Of a DNA stretch of 51,728 nucleotides, positions 8,626 to 17,800 are shown in pieces. The translations under genes and the position numbers were made by a program. The first letter of the stretch is position 1. Each line of letters begins with the position of its first letter. Origin of the DNA: Firmicutes bacterium ADurb.Bin248. Its GTDB lineage: Bacteria; Bacillota; Clostridia; Christensenellales; CAG-138. The notes under the pieces are model-generated. The model made no database searches, was not told the origin of the DNA, and saw nothing but the letters and a program-made list of their open reading frames with translations. The stretch is from positions 1-51,728 of the forward strand of contig MWBW01000016.1 of assembly GCA_002069725.1 (NCBI GenBank). The letters are read 5' to 3'.

Positions 8626-9366
8626 ATGCCAGCGACGAAAAGCATCTTTGACATCTACAAAAACGAGCCCGGGGTGCAGGAGGCGTTTCGCGCCCTTCGC
8701 ACGAACATCCAGTTTTCGAGCGTCGATAAGCCGGTCAAGCTGATCGCCGTTACCAGCGTCGCGCCGGGCGAAGGCAAATCGAGCGTCGCGCTGATGCTCG
8801 GCCTTTCAATGGCCGAAGCGGGCAAGAAAACGCTCCTCGTCGAGGTCGACTGCCGCCGCCCCATGCTTGGGAGCAGGCTCAAGCTGAGGCCGAAAAACAA
8901 CTGGGCGCAGTGTTTGTACAGCGACGTGCCTTTACGCGACGTGGTCGTGCCCACGATACTCCGCGACCTTTACTTTATGGACATCGAGCCGCAAATGATG
9001 CATCTGCCGGAGATTCTAAACTCCCACAAGTTCGGCCTGCTTCTCGAGAAGCTGCGCGCCGAGTTCGACGTCGTCATCTTCGATACCCCGCCGCTCGGCA
9101 TTTTCATCGAGGCCGCGGTGCTCTCCCACCAGACGGACGGCACGCTGCTGGTGATCAAAACCGGAACCAACGACATCAAGGAGGAATTGGACGCGATCGC
9201 GCAGCTGGAGAAGGCGAACGCGCGCATCCTCGGAGCGGTGCTCAACGGCATGCGGTATGCATCGAGCAAATACGGATATTATTACTATTATAAAAACGAT
9301 AAGGACGATAAAAAGCGATTCAGGGGCCGAAGGAGGAAAACTCGTAAACCGACAGCAAAAGGCTGA
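8626..9366 (+). CDS. cpsD: CpsD/YwqD-type bacterial tyrosine kinase
   Basis: A cytoplasmic BY-kinase of 246 residues. It has Walker A at 46-53 (APGEGKSS), a Walker A'-like segment near 71-77 (LVEVDCR, with Glu where many members have Asp), Walker B around 148-155 (VVIFDTPP), and a C-terminal tyrosine cluster at 216-222 (YGYYYYY) for autophosphorylation. A strongly basic tail follows (RFRGRRRKTRKP). The EAFRALRTNIQF oligomerisation motif lies near residue 19. It works with CpsC and is dephosphorylated by CpsB, both encoded next to it. Confidence 0.93.
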   Translation: MPATKSIFDIYKNEPGVQEAFRALRTNIQFSSVDKPVKLIAVTSVAPGEGKSSVALMLGLSMAEAGKKTLLVEVDCRRPMLGSRLKLRPKNNWAQCLYSDVPLRDVVVPTILRDLYFMDIEPQMMHLPEILNSHKFGLLLEKLRAEFDVVIFDTPPLGIFIEAAVLSHQTDGTLLVIKTGTNDIKEELDAIAQLEKANARILGAVLNGMRYASSKYGYYYYYKNDKDDKKRFRGRRRKTRKPTAKG

Positions 9367-9384
9367 GCGAACGGAGGAATCGGG

Positions 9385-10038
9385 ATGCTGGACAGACACT
9401 GTCATATCCTGTATGGCCTGGATGACGGAGCGGCGGATCTCGAGGAATCACTGGCGATGCTGCGCGCCGCGAAAGCCGCGGGCGTGACGGATATCGTCGC
9501 GACGCCCCATGTCCTGGACGCAACCTTTGATTTTTCCCTTGCCCGCGAGCGGAAAAGGGAGCTCGAACACTATGCGCGCGAAATCGGCGTCGCGCTGCAG
9601 CTCGGCTTCGAGGTGTTCTGGTACGCGCTGGCCGAGATGACCCCCGGTATGGTATCCCAATGCCGCATGGGGGATACGGACGCCATCCTGATCGAGTTCA
9701 ACTTGCACGCCGGTTTGCCCTGGGATATGATGAAGGGGATATTCTCGCTCCAGCAGGCGGGGCTGGAGGTTGTCATCGCCCATCCCGAACGCTACGATTG
9801 CGTGAAAAAGGACAACGCGATCGCGCAGGAATGGCTGGATATCGGATGTACGCTCCAGCTCGACGCGAATGTTCTTCTGTTACCCGTGCTCGATTCGGCC
9901 AGGCACTGCGCGCACGCCATGCTCAAGCGCGGCATGTACCAGTACGCCGCGTCCGACGCCCACAGCGCGCGCGATTATGAGCGCTTCGCAAGGTCCGTCG
10001 AGCTGATAAAAAGGAATTATGAGGATTTGGCGATATGA
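9385..10038 (+). CDS. cpsB: CpsB/YwqE-type PHP tyrosine phosphatase
   Basis: A manganese-dependent PHP-fold phosphatase (217 aa) that removes phosphate from the BY-kinase tyrosine cluster. Metal-binding signatures are present in order: DRHCHILYGLDDGA at the N terminus, VATPH near 36, a Glu in GFEVFW near 75, IAHPERYD near 132, and SDAHS near 193. The start is preceded by GGAGG. Its last four bases (ATGA, 10035-10038) hold the start codon of the LCP gene, so the two are translationally coupled. Confidence 0.93.
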   Translation: MLDRHCHILYGLDDGAADLEESLAMLRAAKAAGVTDIVATPHVLDATFDFSLARERKRELEHYAREIGVALQLGFEVFWYALAEMTPGMVSQCRMGDTDAILIEFNLHAGLPWDMMKGIFSLQQAGLEVVIAHPERYDCVKKDNAIAQEWLDIGCTLQLDANVLLLPVLDSARHCAHAMLKRGMYQYAASDAHSARDYERFARSVELIKRNYEDLAI

Positions 10039-11108
10039 ATCAGCAAGCGAAAAAGAAACCGTCCGCCGGCAGAATCATACTGATCGCGCTCGCCGCCATA
10101 CTTGTCGCAGGTTTTGGCGCACTCGGTTTTCTGTACGCCAAACTCAGCAGCATGCGGGAAAACGTCGTTCCCGTCACAAGCAAGCCGACCATGCACGCTA
10201 TGGCGACCCCCGCGCCCGAACCGTCCCTGACGCCGATTGTCGGCACGCCGGAGGACATCGACGAGGACCACGACGACCCGGTCGAAACGGACGAGATCGG
10301 CGAGGACCCGATCTACAACACGGACGCCATAGACGAAACCGTGATCAACATACTGATCCTGGGCGAGGACACGCGCCCGAGCGAAAAGAACGCGGGCCGT
10401 TCGGACAGCATGATGCTGCTCTCCTACAACAGCGAAACGAACGAGGCGAAGCTCGTTTCGTTCCTGCGCGACACCTATATTTACATACCGGGGCGCGCGC
10501 GGTGGAACCGGATCAACACGGCTTACCGCTTCGGCGGCGTCGGGCTGACGATCAATACCATCAACGAAAACTTCGGTCTGGATATCCAGTATTACATCAT
10601 AACCGATTTTCAGAACATGGTGAAGATCGTGGATATGCTCGGCGGACTGGAACTGCGCGTCACACAGAAGGAAGCGGCGTATATCAACAAGTATATGCAG
10701 ACCGATCCGCTGCCCGAGGAGGAAGGCACGTATGTGCTGACCGGCGAGCAGGTGCTCGTGCACTGCCGCAACCGCAGAACGGGGGACGGCGATTGGGGAC
10801 GTACGAGCCGCCAGCGCCAGGTGATGCTCGCGCTGTTCAACCGCGCCAAACAGGAGCGCAACGTGAGCACGCTGACGTCTCTCGCCAACGAGCTGCTGCA
10901 GTATGTCCGCACCAATATTGATGCGGCGACGCTGGTACAATTGGGCGCGGACGCGGTCTTCTCGGATGATTTTACGCTAAAGGGCGGAACCGTGCCCTTT
11001 GCGGATACATGGAAATACGCGAGTATCGACGGCAAGAGCGTCGTTACGATAGATCTTGAAGAAAACAGAGAGCTTTTGCACGACTTTCTGTTCGGCGAAA
11101 GCGATTGA
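10035..11108 (+). CDS. LytR-CpsA-Psr (LCP) family wall-polymer ligase
   Basis: A 357-residue type II membrane protein: a basic N terminus, one membrane helix (about 13-35), a Pro/Asp/Glu-rich linker and the LCP catalytic domain. Domain signatures are INILILGEDTRPSEKNAGRSDSMMLLSYN (about 95-123), SFLRDTYIYIPGRARWNRIN (about 135-155) with conserved Arg and Asp residues, and the acidic/Arg motif CRNRRTGDGDWGRTSRQRQV near 245-265. LCP enzymes attach polysaccharide or teichoic acid to peptidoglycan from a lipid-linked donor. It is the likely attachment step for the polymer made by this system. Confidence 0.92.
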   Translation: MNQQAKKKPSAGRIILIALAAILVAGFGALGFLYAKLSSMRENVVPVTSKPTMHAMATPAPEPSLTPIVGTPEDIDEDHDDPVETDEIGEDPIYNTDAIDETVINILILGEDTRPSEKNAGRSDSMMLLSYNSETNEAKLVSFLRDTYIYIPGRARWNRINTAYRFGGVGLTINTINENFGLDIQYYIITDFQNMVKIVDMLGGLELRVTQKEAAYINKYMQTDPLPEEEGTYVLTGEQVLVHCRNRRTGDGDWGRTSRQRQVMLALFNRAKQERNVSTLTSLANELLQYVRTNIDAATLVQLGADAVFSDDFTLKGGTVPFADTWKYASIDGKSVVTIDLEENRELLHDFLFGESD

Positions 11109-11123
11109 AGGGAATGATTGCAT

Positions 11124-13154
11124 ATGGGGGACATGAATCAGTTTGAAAACGCCGCGGCGATTCCGCCACGGAGCACGGCGGCCGAACGTTGGCTTCACCT
11201 TTTCGGGCTGCTGCTTCTGGACGGGGCGCTGTTGGCCGCCGCAATCGGGATTTCGATACTGCTCCGGTTTGAAACCGGCTTTCGCGCAAGCGGCGCTTCG
11301 GGCGATTTCTTCGGTTATCTGCCGGTATACGAAGCCGTTTTTCTTCCCGTTTTGCTGCTTGGCGGCTTCTACAGGATCTATTGGAAATACGCGGGTCTCC
11401 ACGAAATCGTGCTGGCGTTCATCTTGTGCGCCGCCTCCGGCGGGATTGTTTATATTTTTAACGGTATTTTTTCATTCGGATTTTCCCGCGCGGTTATCGT
11501 GATGGCGGCCGTGTTCGCCGCGCTGGCAATCGTCGCGTCGCGCATATTCGGGCGCGGCGTGCGGTACCTGCACAGGACGGCGCTGCACATGAAAAACAGG
11601 GATCATTATAAGCGGGTCATGATCATCGGCGCGGGCAGCGGAGGCGCCAATGCGCTCGCGCTGTACAAGAAGAAAACGTACGAGAACATCATACCGGTCC
11701 TGTTCGTGGACGACGATCCCGCAAAGCGGTCCTACCGCTTTGACAATGTTCCCGTCCTCGGCGGCAGGCGGGATATTCCCGGCCTGGCCATGAAACACAA
11801 CATACAGGAGATCGTGATCTCCGTCAATCCGGCGAATATCGTGAACATGGACGAGCTGATCCAGCTTTGCAGGCAGACGACCTGCAGGATCCGCCTTCTG
11901 GCCGGAATCGATAACATAGATAAGAATCAAACGGCAAAAGCCTGGTTCAAGGACCTTGATATCGCCGACTTTTTGATGCGCAACGAGGAGCACCTGGATT
12001 TATCCTCCGTAAGCGCGTACCTGAAAGATAAAACCGTCTTAATCACGGGCGGCGGCGGCTCGATCGGCTCCGAGCTTTGCCGGCAGGTCATGCGTTTTTC
12101 GCCCAAGCTGCTCGTCATCTTCGACATTTACGAAAACAACGCCTATGAGCTCGAGTGCGAGCTCAGGCAGAACTTCAACGGCTCCTGCCGCGAGGAGGTC
12201 GTCATAGGCTCGATCCGCGACATCCGCAGGCTGCAGGAGGTGTTCGCGAAGTATAAGCCGGAGGTTGTGTTCCACGCCGCCGCGCACAAGCACGTCCCCC
12301 TGATGGAGAAATCCTACGGCGAGGCCATCAAGAACAACATCTTCGGCACGCGCAACCTGCTGGAAGTATCGGCCGCGAGCGGCGTCGAGCGCTTCGTTAT
12401 GCTCTCGACCGACAAGGCGGTCAACCCCACGAACATCATGGGCGCGACAAAGCGCATCAACGAGATGATGGTGCAGGTGTTCGCGAAAGAAAGCGGCATG
12501 AAATGCATGATGGTTCGCTTCGGGAACGTTCTCGGCTCCCACGGAAGCGTCATCCCGCTCTTTGAAATGCAGATCAAAAAGGGAGGCCCCGTCACCGTTA
12601 CGCACCCCGATATCGTCCGGTACTTTATGACGATCCCCGAGGCGGCGCAGCTCGTCCTGCAGGCGGGCTCATTCGCGCAGAACGGGGCGCTGTACGCGCT
12701 CGATATGGGCGAGCCGATACGCATTATTGACCTTGCGGAAAAAATCATCCGATTCTACGGGTATGAACCGAATGTGGACATGCCCATCAAGATCACGGGC
12801 CTTCGCCCCGGCGAGAAGCTCTACGAGGAACTGATATCCGAGAAGGAACTCCAGCGACTGATCGCCACGGAGAACAAAAAGATATTCGTCGTTCCCACGG
12901 ACAACATCGACGAGAAGCTGTTCTACGAGCGACTCGCGCGCCTTGAACGGGAGGTCGAAGGCGGCGTCTTCGAGGGCGAAACGAGAAAAGCGGTTATCCA
13001 GCGGCTGATCCGGGAGCTTGTGCCCTGCTACACGCCCAACGGCAACGGCGGGAAGCAGGAGCAGAAGCCGGAACCGGTACAGGCGCAGCAAAACCAACGC
13101 GAGGATATCGCCCCAAGCGCCATGCCGTCCTATCAGGCGCAAAGCGGCATATAA
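11124..13154 (+). CDS. CapD/PglF-type membrane UDP-N-acetylglucosamine 4,6-dehydratase
   Basis: A polytopic dehydratase (676 aa from ATG 11124; TTG 11118 and ATG 11133 are alternatives). Four membrane helices occupy about 25-145, followed by a small nucleotide-binding domain (RVMIIGAGSGG, near 164), then the extended SDR domain with GGGGSIG (309-315), the HAAAHKHVP motif near 384, and STDKAVNPTNIMGATKR (428-444) in place of the usual YxxxK catalytic triad, as is typical of this class. The enzyme makes the UDP-4-keto-6-deoxy sugar leading to bacillosamine, FucNAc or QuiNAc. A C-terminal Gln/Pro-rich tail looks disordered. Confidence 0.93.
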   Translation: MGDMNQFENAAAIPPRSTAAERWLHLFGLLLLDGALLAAAIGISILLRFETGFRASGASGDFFGYLPVYEAVFLPVLLLGGFYRIYWKYAGLHEIVLAFILCAASGGIVYIFNGIFSFGFSRAVIVMAAVFAALAIVASRIFGRGVRYLHRTALHMKNRDHYKRVMIIGAGSGGANALALYKKKTYENIIPVLFVDDDPAKRSYRFDNVPVLGGRRDIPGLAMKHNIQEIVISVNPANIVNMDELIQLCRQTTCRIRLLAGIDNIDKNQTAKAWFKDLDIADFLMRNEEHLDLSSVSAYLKDKTVLITGGGGSIGSELCRQVMRFSPKLLVIFDIYENNAYELECELRQNFNGSCREEVVIGSIRDIRRLQEVFAKYKPEVVFHAAAHKHVPLMEKSYGEAIKNNIFGTRNLLEVSAASGVERFVMLSTDKAVNPTNIMGATKRINEMMVQVFAKESGMKCMMVRFGNVLGSHGSVIPLFEMQIKKGGPVTVTHPDIVRYFMTIPEAAQLVLQAGSFAQNGALYALDMGEPIRIIDLAEKIIRFYGYEPNVDMPIKITGLRPGEKLYEELISEKELQRLIATENKKIFVVPTDNIDEKLFYERLARLEREVEGGVFEGETRKAVIQRLIRELVPCYTPNGNGGKQEQKPEPVQAQQNQREDIAPSAMPSYQAQSGI

Positions 13155-13194
13155 CGCGGCGGGGAAGCCGGAATCGGCCGAAGGGGATCATCCC

Positions 13195-13716
13195 ATGGAG
13201 GAGCTGGAACGCGACGTTTATTGCCTGTTCTGCATCGCGGGCGGCGAAAGTTCGGTCGTTCGGAATCTGGACAGGCTGGGGTATCAGGCCATCTCGCCTG
13301 TCGTGCTGAAATGGAAGCCCGTCGACGGACAGCTAAAGAAGCGTCCCTGCCGGCTGCTTCCGGGATATATCTTTTTCGAGGCCGGGCAGGACAACGTACC
13401 CGATTGGAGCGACATACGCGCCATTCGCAAGGTGCTGCGCATACTGCAATACGACGACGGCACGCGCGCCCTGCGCGAGGCCGATTACGAATTCGTCCAA
13501 TGGCTCAAGCGCTATTCGGGCGTGATCGATGTTTCCCAGGCGGTTCAGGAGGGGACGAAGATCAGATTCGTGAACGGCCCCCTTAAAGACCTCGGCGGCA
13601 CCATTGTAAAAGTCAACAAGAGCAGGAAACAGGTCGCGGTCAATCTCGGCTCCGAGAGCGCGATCAAGATCGTCTGGTGCGGAATTGAGTATGTCGAGGC
13701 GGAAAAAGAGGGATAG
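13195..13716 (+). CDS. loaP: LoaP-type NusG paralogue, processive antiterminator
   Basis: A specialised NusG-family elongation factor (173 aa). The start is the ATG at 13195 (MEELERDVYCLFCIAGGE), 8 nt after AAGGGG. Residues 1-115 form an NGN domain, with the LLPGYIFFEA motif near 57 typical of NusG/RfaH/LoaP proteins. Residues 118-153 form a KOW domain (VQEGTKIRFVNGPLKDLGGT). LoaP proteins travel with RNA polymerase through long polysaccharide or metabolite operons after loading on a leader hairpin. Here it closes the operon instead of opening it, and only a convergent vanZ-like gene follows. Confidence 0.88.
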   Translation: MEELERDVYCLFCIAGGESSVVRNLDRLGYQAISPVVLKWKPVDGQLKKRPCRLLPGYIFFEAGQDNVPDWSDIRAIRKVLRILQYDDGTRALREADYEFVQWLKRYSGVIDVSQAVQEGTKIRFVNGPLKDLGGTIVKVNKSRKQVAVNLGSESAIKIVWCGIEYVEAEKEG

Positions 13717-13756
13717 TTTGCGCAAACAGCAACCGTTTGCGGAGCGAGCCCGGGGA

Positions 13757-14236
13757 TCACGGCGTTTCATTTCGCGCTTTGCCGATGAGCCTCCATGCAA
13801 GCAGAGCAACCATGATCCCGAACGCAGCGCCCGCGAAATCCAGAAGCACGTCCGAAACCTGGGAGCCTCTGTTTGAAAGTATCTGGATCGCCTCGTCCGC
13901 AACGGCGACGGCCAGGCTGAAAGACAGGCAGTTCGCGACCGACTGCAGCTTGGCGCGCCGGCGCGCAACGGCGAAAGAAGCGAGCAGCGCGCCGAGAAAC
14001 CCATACTCGCAAAAGTGTGCGAGTTTGCGCACCAGGTGGTCGGTAACATTGCCCTTGCCGACGAACAGCTCAATCAGCGGCGACACCAGTTTGAGTATGC
14101 CGAGGCTCTTTTCCCGGGATACGGGGATGCTCTCCAACGAGTTCCCCCATATGAAAGCAAGGGCCGCGCCTATGAGGACGGCGTATATCACGAGGGTGAG
14201 CCTGCGTTTTTTATCTTCCGCATGATTGGTCCGCAT
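13757..14236 (-). CDS. VanZ-like family membrane protein
   Basis: A 159-residue integral membrane protein with four hydrophobic segments (near 13-32, 66-88, 90-110 and 125-146). The VanZ-like signature is the pair of polar turns DHLVRKLAHFCEYGFLGALL and VADEAIQILSNRGSQVSDVLLDFAGA. The ATG at 14236 follows AAAGGA by 6 nt. VanZ itself gives low-level teicoplanin resistance, but most chromosomal relatives have no defined role. It converges with loaP, leaving 40 nt between the two stop codons. Confidence 0.88.
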   Translation of the reverse strand: MRTNHAEDKKRRLTLVIYAVLIGAALAFIWGNSLESIPVSREKSLGILKLVSPLIELFVGKGNVTDHLVRKLAHFCEYGFLGALLASFAVARRRAKLQSVANCLSFSLAVAVADEAIQILSNRGSQVSDVLLDFAGAAFGIMVALLAWRLIGKARNETP

Positions 14237-14332
14237 CGCATATCCTTTTTGCAATACCCATGTGGGCGATTCCCGATAATCATATCCGGATGCGCGGGGT
14301 TCTATAAGCTTTTTGCGGCGCGCAACAATAGA

Positions 14333-14360
14333 AATATACCACAAATTCTACGCGATTCAA
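14333..14360 (-). promoter_or_regulatory. Promoter of the vanZ-like gene
   Basis: TTGAAT and TATATT separated by 16 bp on the minus strand, about 95 nt upstream of the start codon. Confidence 0.55.
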
Positions 14361-14468
14361 CAGATATTTCTTTTGTTATGCAGGCGGATCAACACAAGAG
14401 ATTCTACTCCTTCGTTGATTTTGCTCCCTCTCGGCGCCGCATAGAGGGGAGAACCAAACCATATCAAT

Positions 14469-14532
14469 ATCGGCCGTCTCAGGCAAAGCAGAACAGGCCC
14501 GCAAGGGTCTGTTTTGCTTTGGCGCGGCCGAT
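14469..14532. other. Long two-tier hairpin between vanZ and the surface-protein gene
   Basis: An outer 8-bp stem (ATCGGCCG 14469-14476 with CGGCCGAT 14525-14532) encloses a 16-bp inner stem (14485-14500 with 14505-14520, two G-T wobbles) capped by a GCAA tetraloop. No U-run follows on either strand, so it is not a standard intrinsic terminator. A smaller hairpin (CCCTCT/AGAGGG, 14426-14448) lies just upstream. It may be a structured leader, a roadblock or a mobile-repeat relic. The 500-bp gap 14237-14735 holds these elements and two promoters. Confidence 0.5.
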
Positions 14533-14577
14533 TCGAGAGCCTGTACGAATCTTTGCATTCGCAACGTGATTGATTGA

Positions 14578-14628
14578 TTGACTGCGTATAAAACCTGTGA
14601 TAGAGTTGTTGTAACCGAACGGTTACAA
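14578..14628 (+). promoter_or_regulatory. Promoter with palindromic operator upstream of the surface-protein gene
   Basis: TTGACT is separated by 17 bp from TAGAGT (14601-14606). From 14609 to 14628 lies a perfect inverted repeat with 9-bp arms (TTGTAACCG and CGGTTACAA) around AA, covering the expected start site. Its size and symmetry fit a dimeric repressor, for example of the TetR type. No such regulator gene lies next to it. Confidence 0.5.
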
Positions 14629-17600
14629 TTATGCAGAAAGCCGAACCGTTAAAATCATCGCCGACGGGGCCGCGGGCCGGCCAAAGAAACAGCGGCTTCA
14701 TCGCTGAACATGCCAAAAGAATCAGGAGGGAAAACATGAAAAAAAGCCTTTTGAGACAAACCTTTTCCCTGCTGCTGTGCGCGGCGCTCGCGTTCACGCT
14801 GCTGCCGTCGGCGGCGCTGGCGGCGGAGACGGTCGGCGATTTCATCGTCGAGGGCGGGGTTTCGGGAACGGACTTTACCTTTACCGGCGGCGTGCTCGCG
14901 TTCATTCAGCCGGGCGCCTATACGGTGTCCATGAAGGCAGGCGCCACGATTCCCACAACGAACAGGATTGCGGCCGCTTCGTCGGGCACGGTCAATATCA
15001 CGCTCAGCGGCGTGCGCATCGATTTATCCGGAATCTACTCAAATTCCGCCTTCGACATCGCGTCCGGCTCCGCCGTCAGCCTTAACCTCGCGGCGGGCAC
15101 GTCCAACGAGTTCAAAAGCGGTGCCGACAAAGCGGGCATCCGCGTGCCGGAAGGCGCATCGCTCGCCGTAAGCGGCACGGGTACGCTCAAGGCCAACGGC
15201 GGCACTTTCGGGGCTGGCATAGGCGGCGGCGATGGCGAGAACGGCGGCACAGTGAACATCACCGGCGGTACGGTGAACGCAACCGGTGGCGACGATGGCG
15301 CGGGCATCGGCGGCGGCAATGGCGGCAACGGCGGCGCCGTCAGCATCGGCGGCGGCACGCTTAGGGCACAGGGCGGCTGCTATGCCGCGGGCATCGGCGG
15401 CGGCGACGGTGGTTACTATTTCTACGGCGGCGACGGCGGCGCGGTTATGATCACCGGCGGCAGCGTCAGGGCGCATAAAGGCACCGGCGACGGATGGCAA
15501 AAAGATATCGGCTGGGGCGACAATTTAGGCGAAAGCGCCGCCCCCGGCACCCTGACAAACGGCGCGGGCCAAGACGTTTTCCTCGCCACGGTGACGCTCA
15601 AGGATCCGGCTGTTCCAGGCAGCATAGGCGCGGCGAAGATCCAATCTCTGACGACCGACCCGGCGCTTGCCTACGGCACCGACGGCATGGTTACGGACAG
15701 CGACGGCAAGCTGTACCTTTACCTGCCGGCCGGCACGCTGACAAAGGCGGCGCAGACCACGGACGGCGGGGAGACCGCGACCTATACGGGCGAGGTCGAT
15801 ACCCAGAACAACCACAGCGGTCTAGGCGCGCTGTACCTGGCGGCGGAGACCAGCGACTTTGTCGTCACGGGCGGGACCCCGGGGACGGATTACACCTTTG
15901 TCGGCAGCGCGCTCAAGTTCACCCGGCCGGGCGCCTATACGGTGTCCATGAAAGAGGGCTTTCCGGCCGATAAGTCCACGAGCAACAGGATCGTGGTCGA
16001 CGCGCCGACGAGCACGGAGCTGAATCCCGTAGGCATTACGCTCAACGGCGTGCGCATCGACGCTTCGGCATTGACCCCCTTACGGTCCGCCGTTGACATC
16101 GCGCCAAACTCGTGCGTGAGCCTTACGCTCGCGGCGGGCACTTCCAACGCGTTCAAAAGCGGCGCCGGCAAGGCGGGCATACACGTGCCGGCGGGCGCGA
16201 GCCTCGCAATCGGCGCCGAAGCGCCCGAACAGGTATGCTTACGGCGCGGGGCGGCGCGGGTATCGGCGGCAACGCGGGCAGCGGCAGCGGCGATACCGGC
16301 GGCGGCTGCGGGACGGTCGTAATCAACAACGGAATCGTTAAAGCCTACGCGAACGCAAGCGGTGCGGGCATCGGCGGAGGCGATTGGGGCGGCAGCGGCG
16401 GCAGTGTCACCATCAACGGCGGCGAGGTTGAGGCCGTAGGCGACGGCGAGGGCGCGGGTATCGGCGGAGGCAGCAATTTTGCGAGCCACGGCACCGGCGG
16501 CACGGTCGCGATCAACGGCGGCGTCGTCACGGCGACGGGCGGTGGCGGCAACGGCGTCAGCCCCGGCGGCGCGGGCATAGGCGGCGGCGGTTACGGCGGC
16601 AGCGGTTGCGACGTTACCATATCGGGCGGCATCGTCACAGCAAAGGGCGGCGGCTTCAGCGCGGGCATCGGCAGCGGCGGCGGCGGCATCTACTATGAAT
16701 TCTATCCGCACTTCGTCTCCGGCGAAGGAGGCACGGCCGCCATTTCCGGCGGCACCGTCACGGCGACGGGCGGCAGCGGCGCCTCCGGCATAGGCGGCGG
16801 CAAAGACAGTCCCGGCGGTACGGTCTATATCTCCGGAGGCAGCGTCAGGGCAAAGGGCAACAACGGCGTTGCCGGGGGTGCGGAGGATATCGGCCATGGT
16901 TTGGAAGTCGAAAGCGAGCACCTGAACAGCGGTACGCTGTTCAACAAACCCTCGGGCGAGGGCGGCGTGCCCGTGTTCCTCACCACCGTGACGCTGGACG
17001 GCGTCGGGGCCGTGACGCGGGTGACCATGGTCATGACCGGCCTGACCCCGGAATACGGCGCCAAGGATATGTATACCGACAAGGAGGGCAAGCTGTATCT
17101 TTACCTGCCGGCGGATACTAAAACCGCAGCGGCGGCGGCCGAGACCGGCGAGCCGCCTGAACAAACGGCATATACGGCAGCCGGCAGGCCCATCATAACC
17201 CGGAATGATCATAGCGCCGCCGGCACGCTGTATGAGGGCGCGCTGCCCATAGCGGTCACGTTTGCCTCCGCGACGGCGGACGGCGCGGCCGGCACAACCA
17301 CCTCGACGAGGATCGACCTCGTATTCTCCAAGGCCGTCGCCGGCCTGACGGAGGAAGACATCACCATAACCGACGGCACCGGCTCGGCAATAAAAGGCGC
17401 GCTGACCGGTTCGGGCACGGCCTGGTCCATCGCGCTCTCGTCGGTCGTAACGGAAGGTACGATCAGCGTGGCGGTATCCGCGCCCGCCGGCTATATCATT
17501 TACGGCTCGCCCCGGACAGCAACGGTCTATAAGGCTCCCCCCGAAACCGTGGCCACACCCGCGTTCAGCCCGGCTGAAGGCACATATGACAGCGTCCAGA

Positions 17601-17800
17601 GCGTGACGATTTCCTGCCTGACAACGGGCGCGACGATACGCTATACCACCGACGGCAGCGACCCAACGGGCAGCAGCGCCGAGTACACCGGCGCGATCAG
17701 CGTCGGCGTCACGCAGATCATCAAGGCTAAGGCGTTCAAAGGGGGCATGACGGAAAGCGCAATCGCGAGCGCGGCGTATACCATCAACATTCCGCCCGCC

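Noticed and set aside
15200..16860. Gly-rich GAGIGGG blocks as a PE-PGRS-like protein
   Set aside because: The organism context is clostridial and the blocks alternate with NITGGTV-type strands of a beta-helix, not PGRS repeats.
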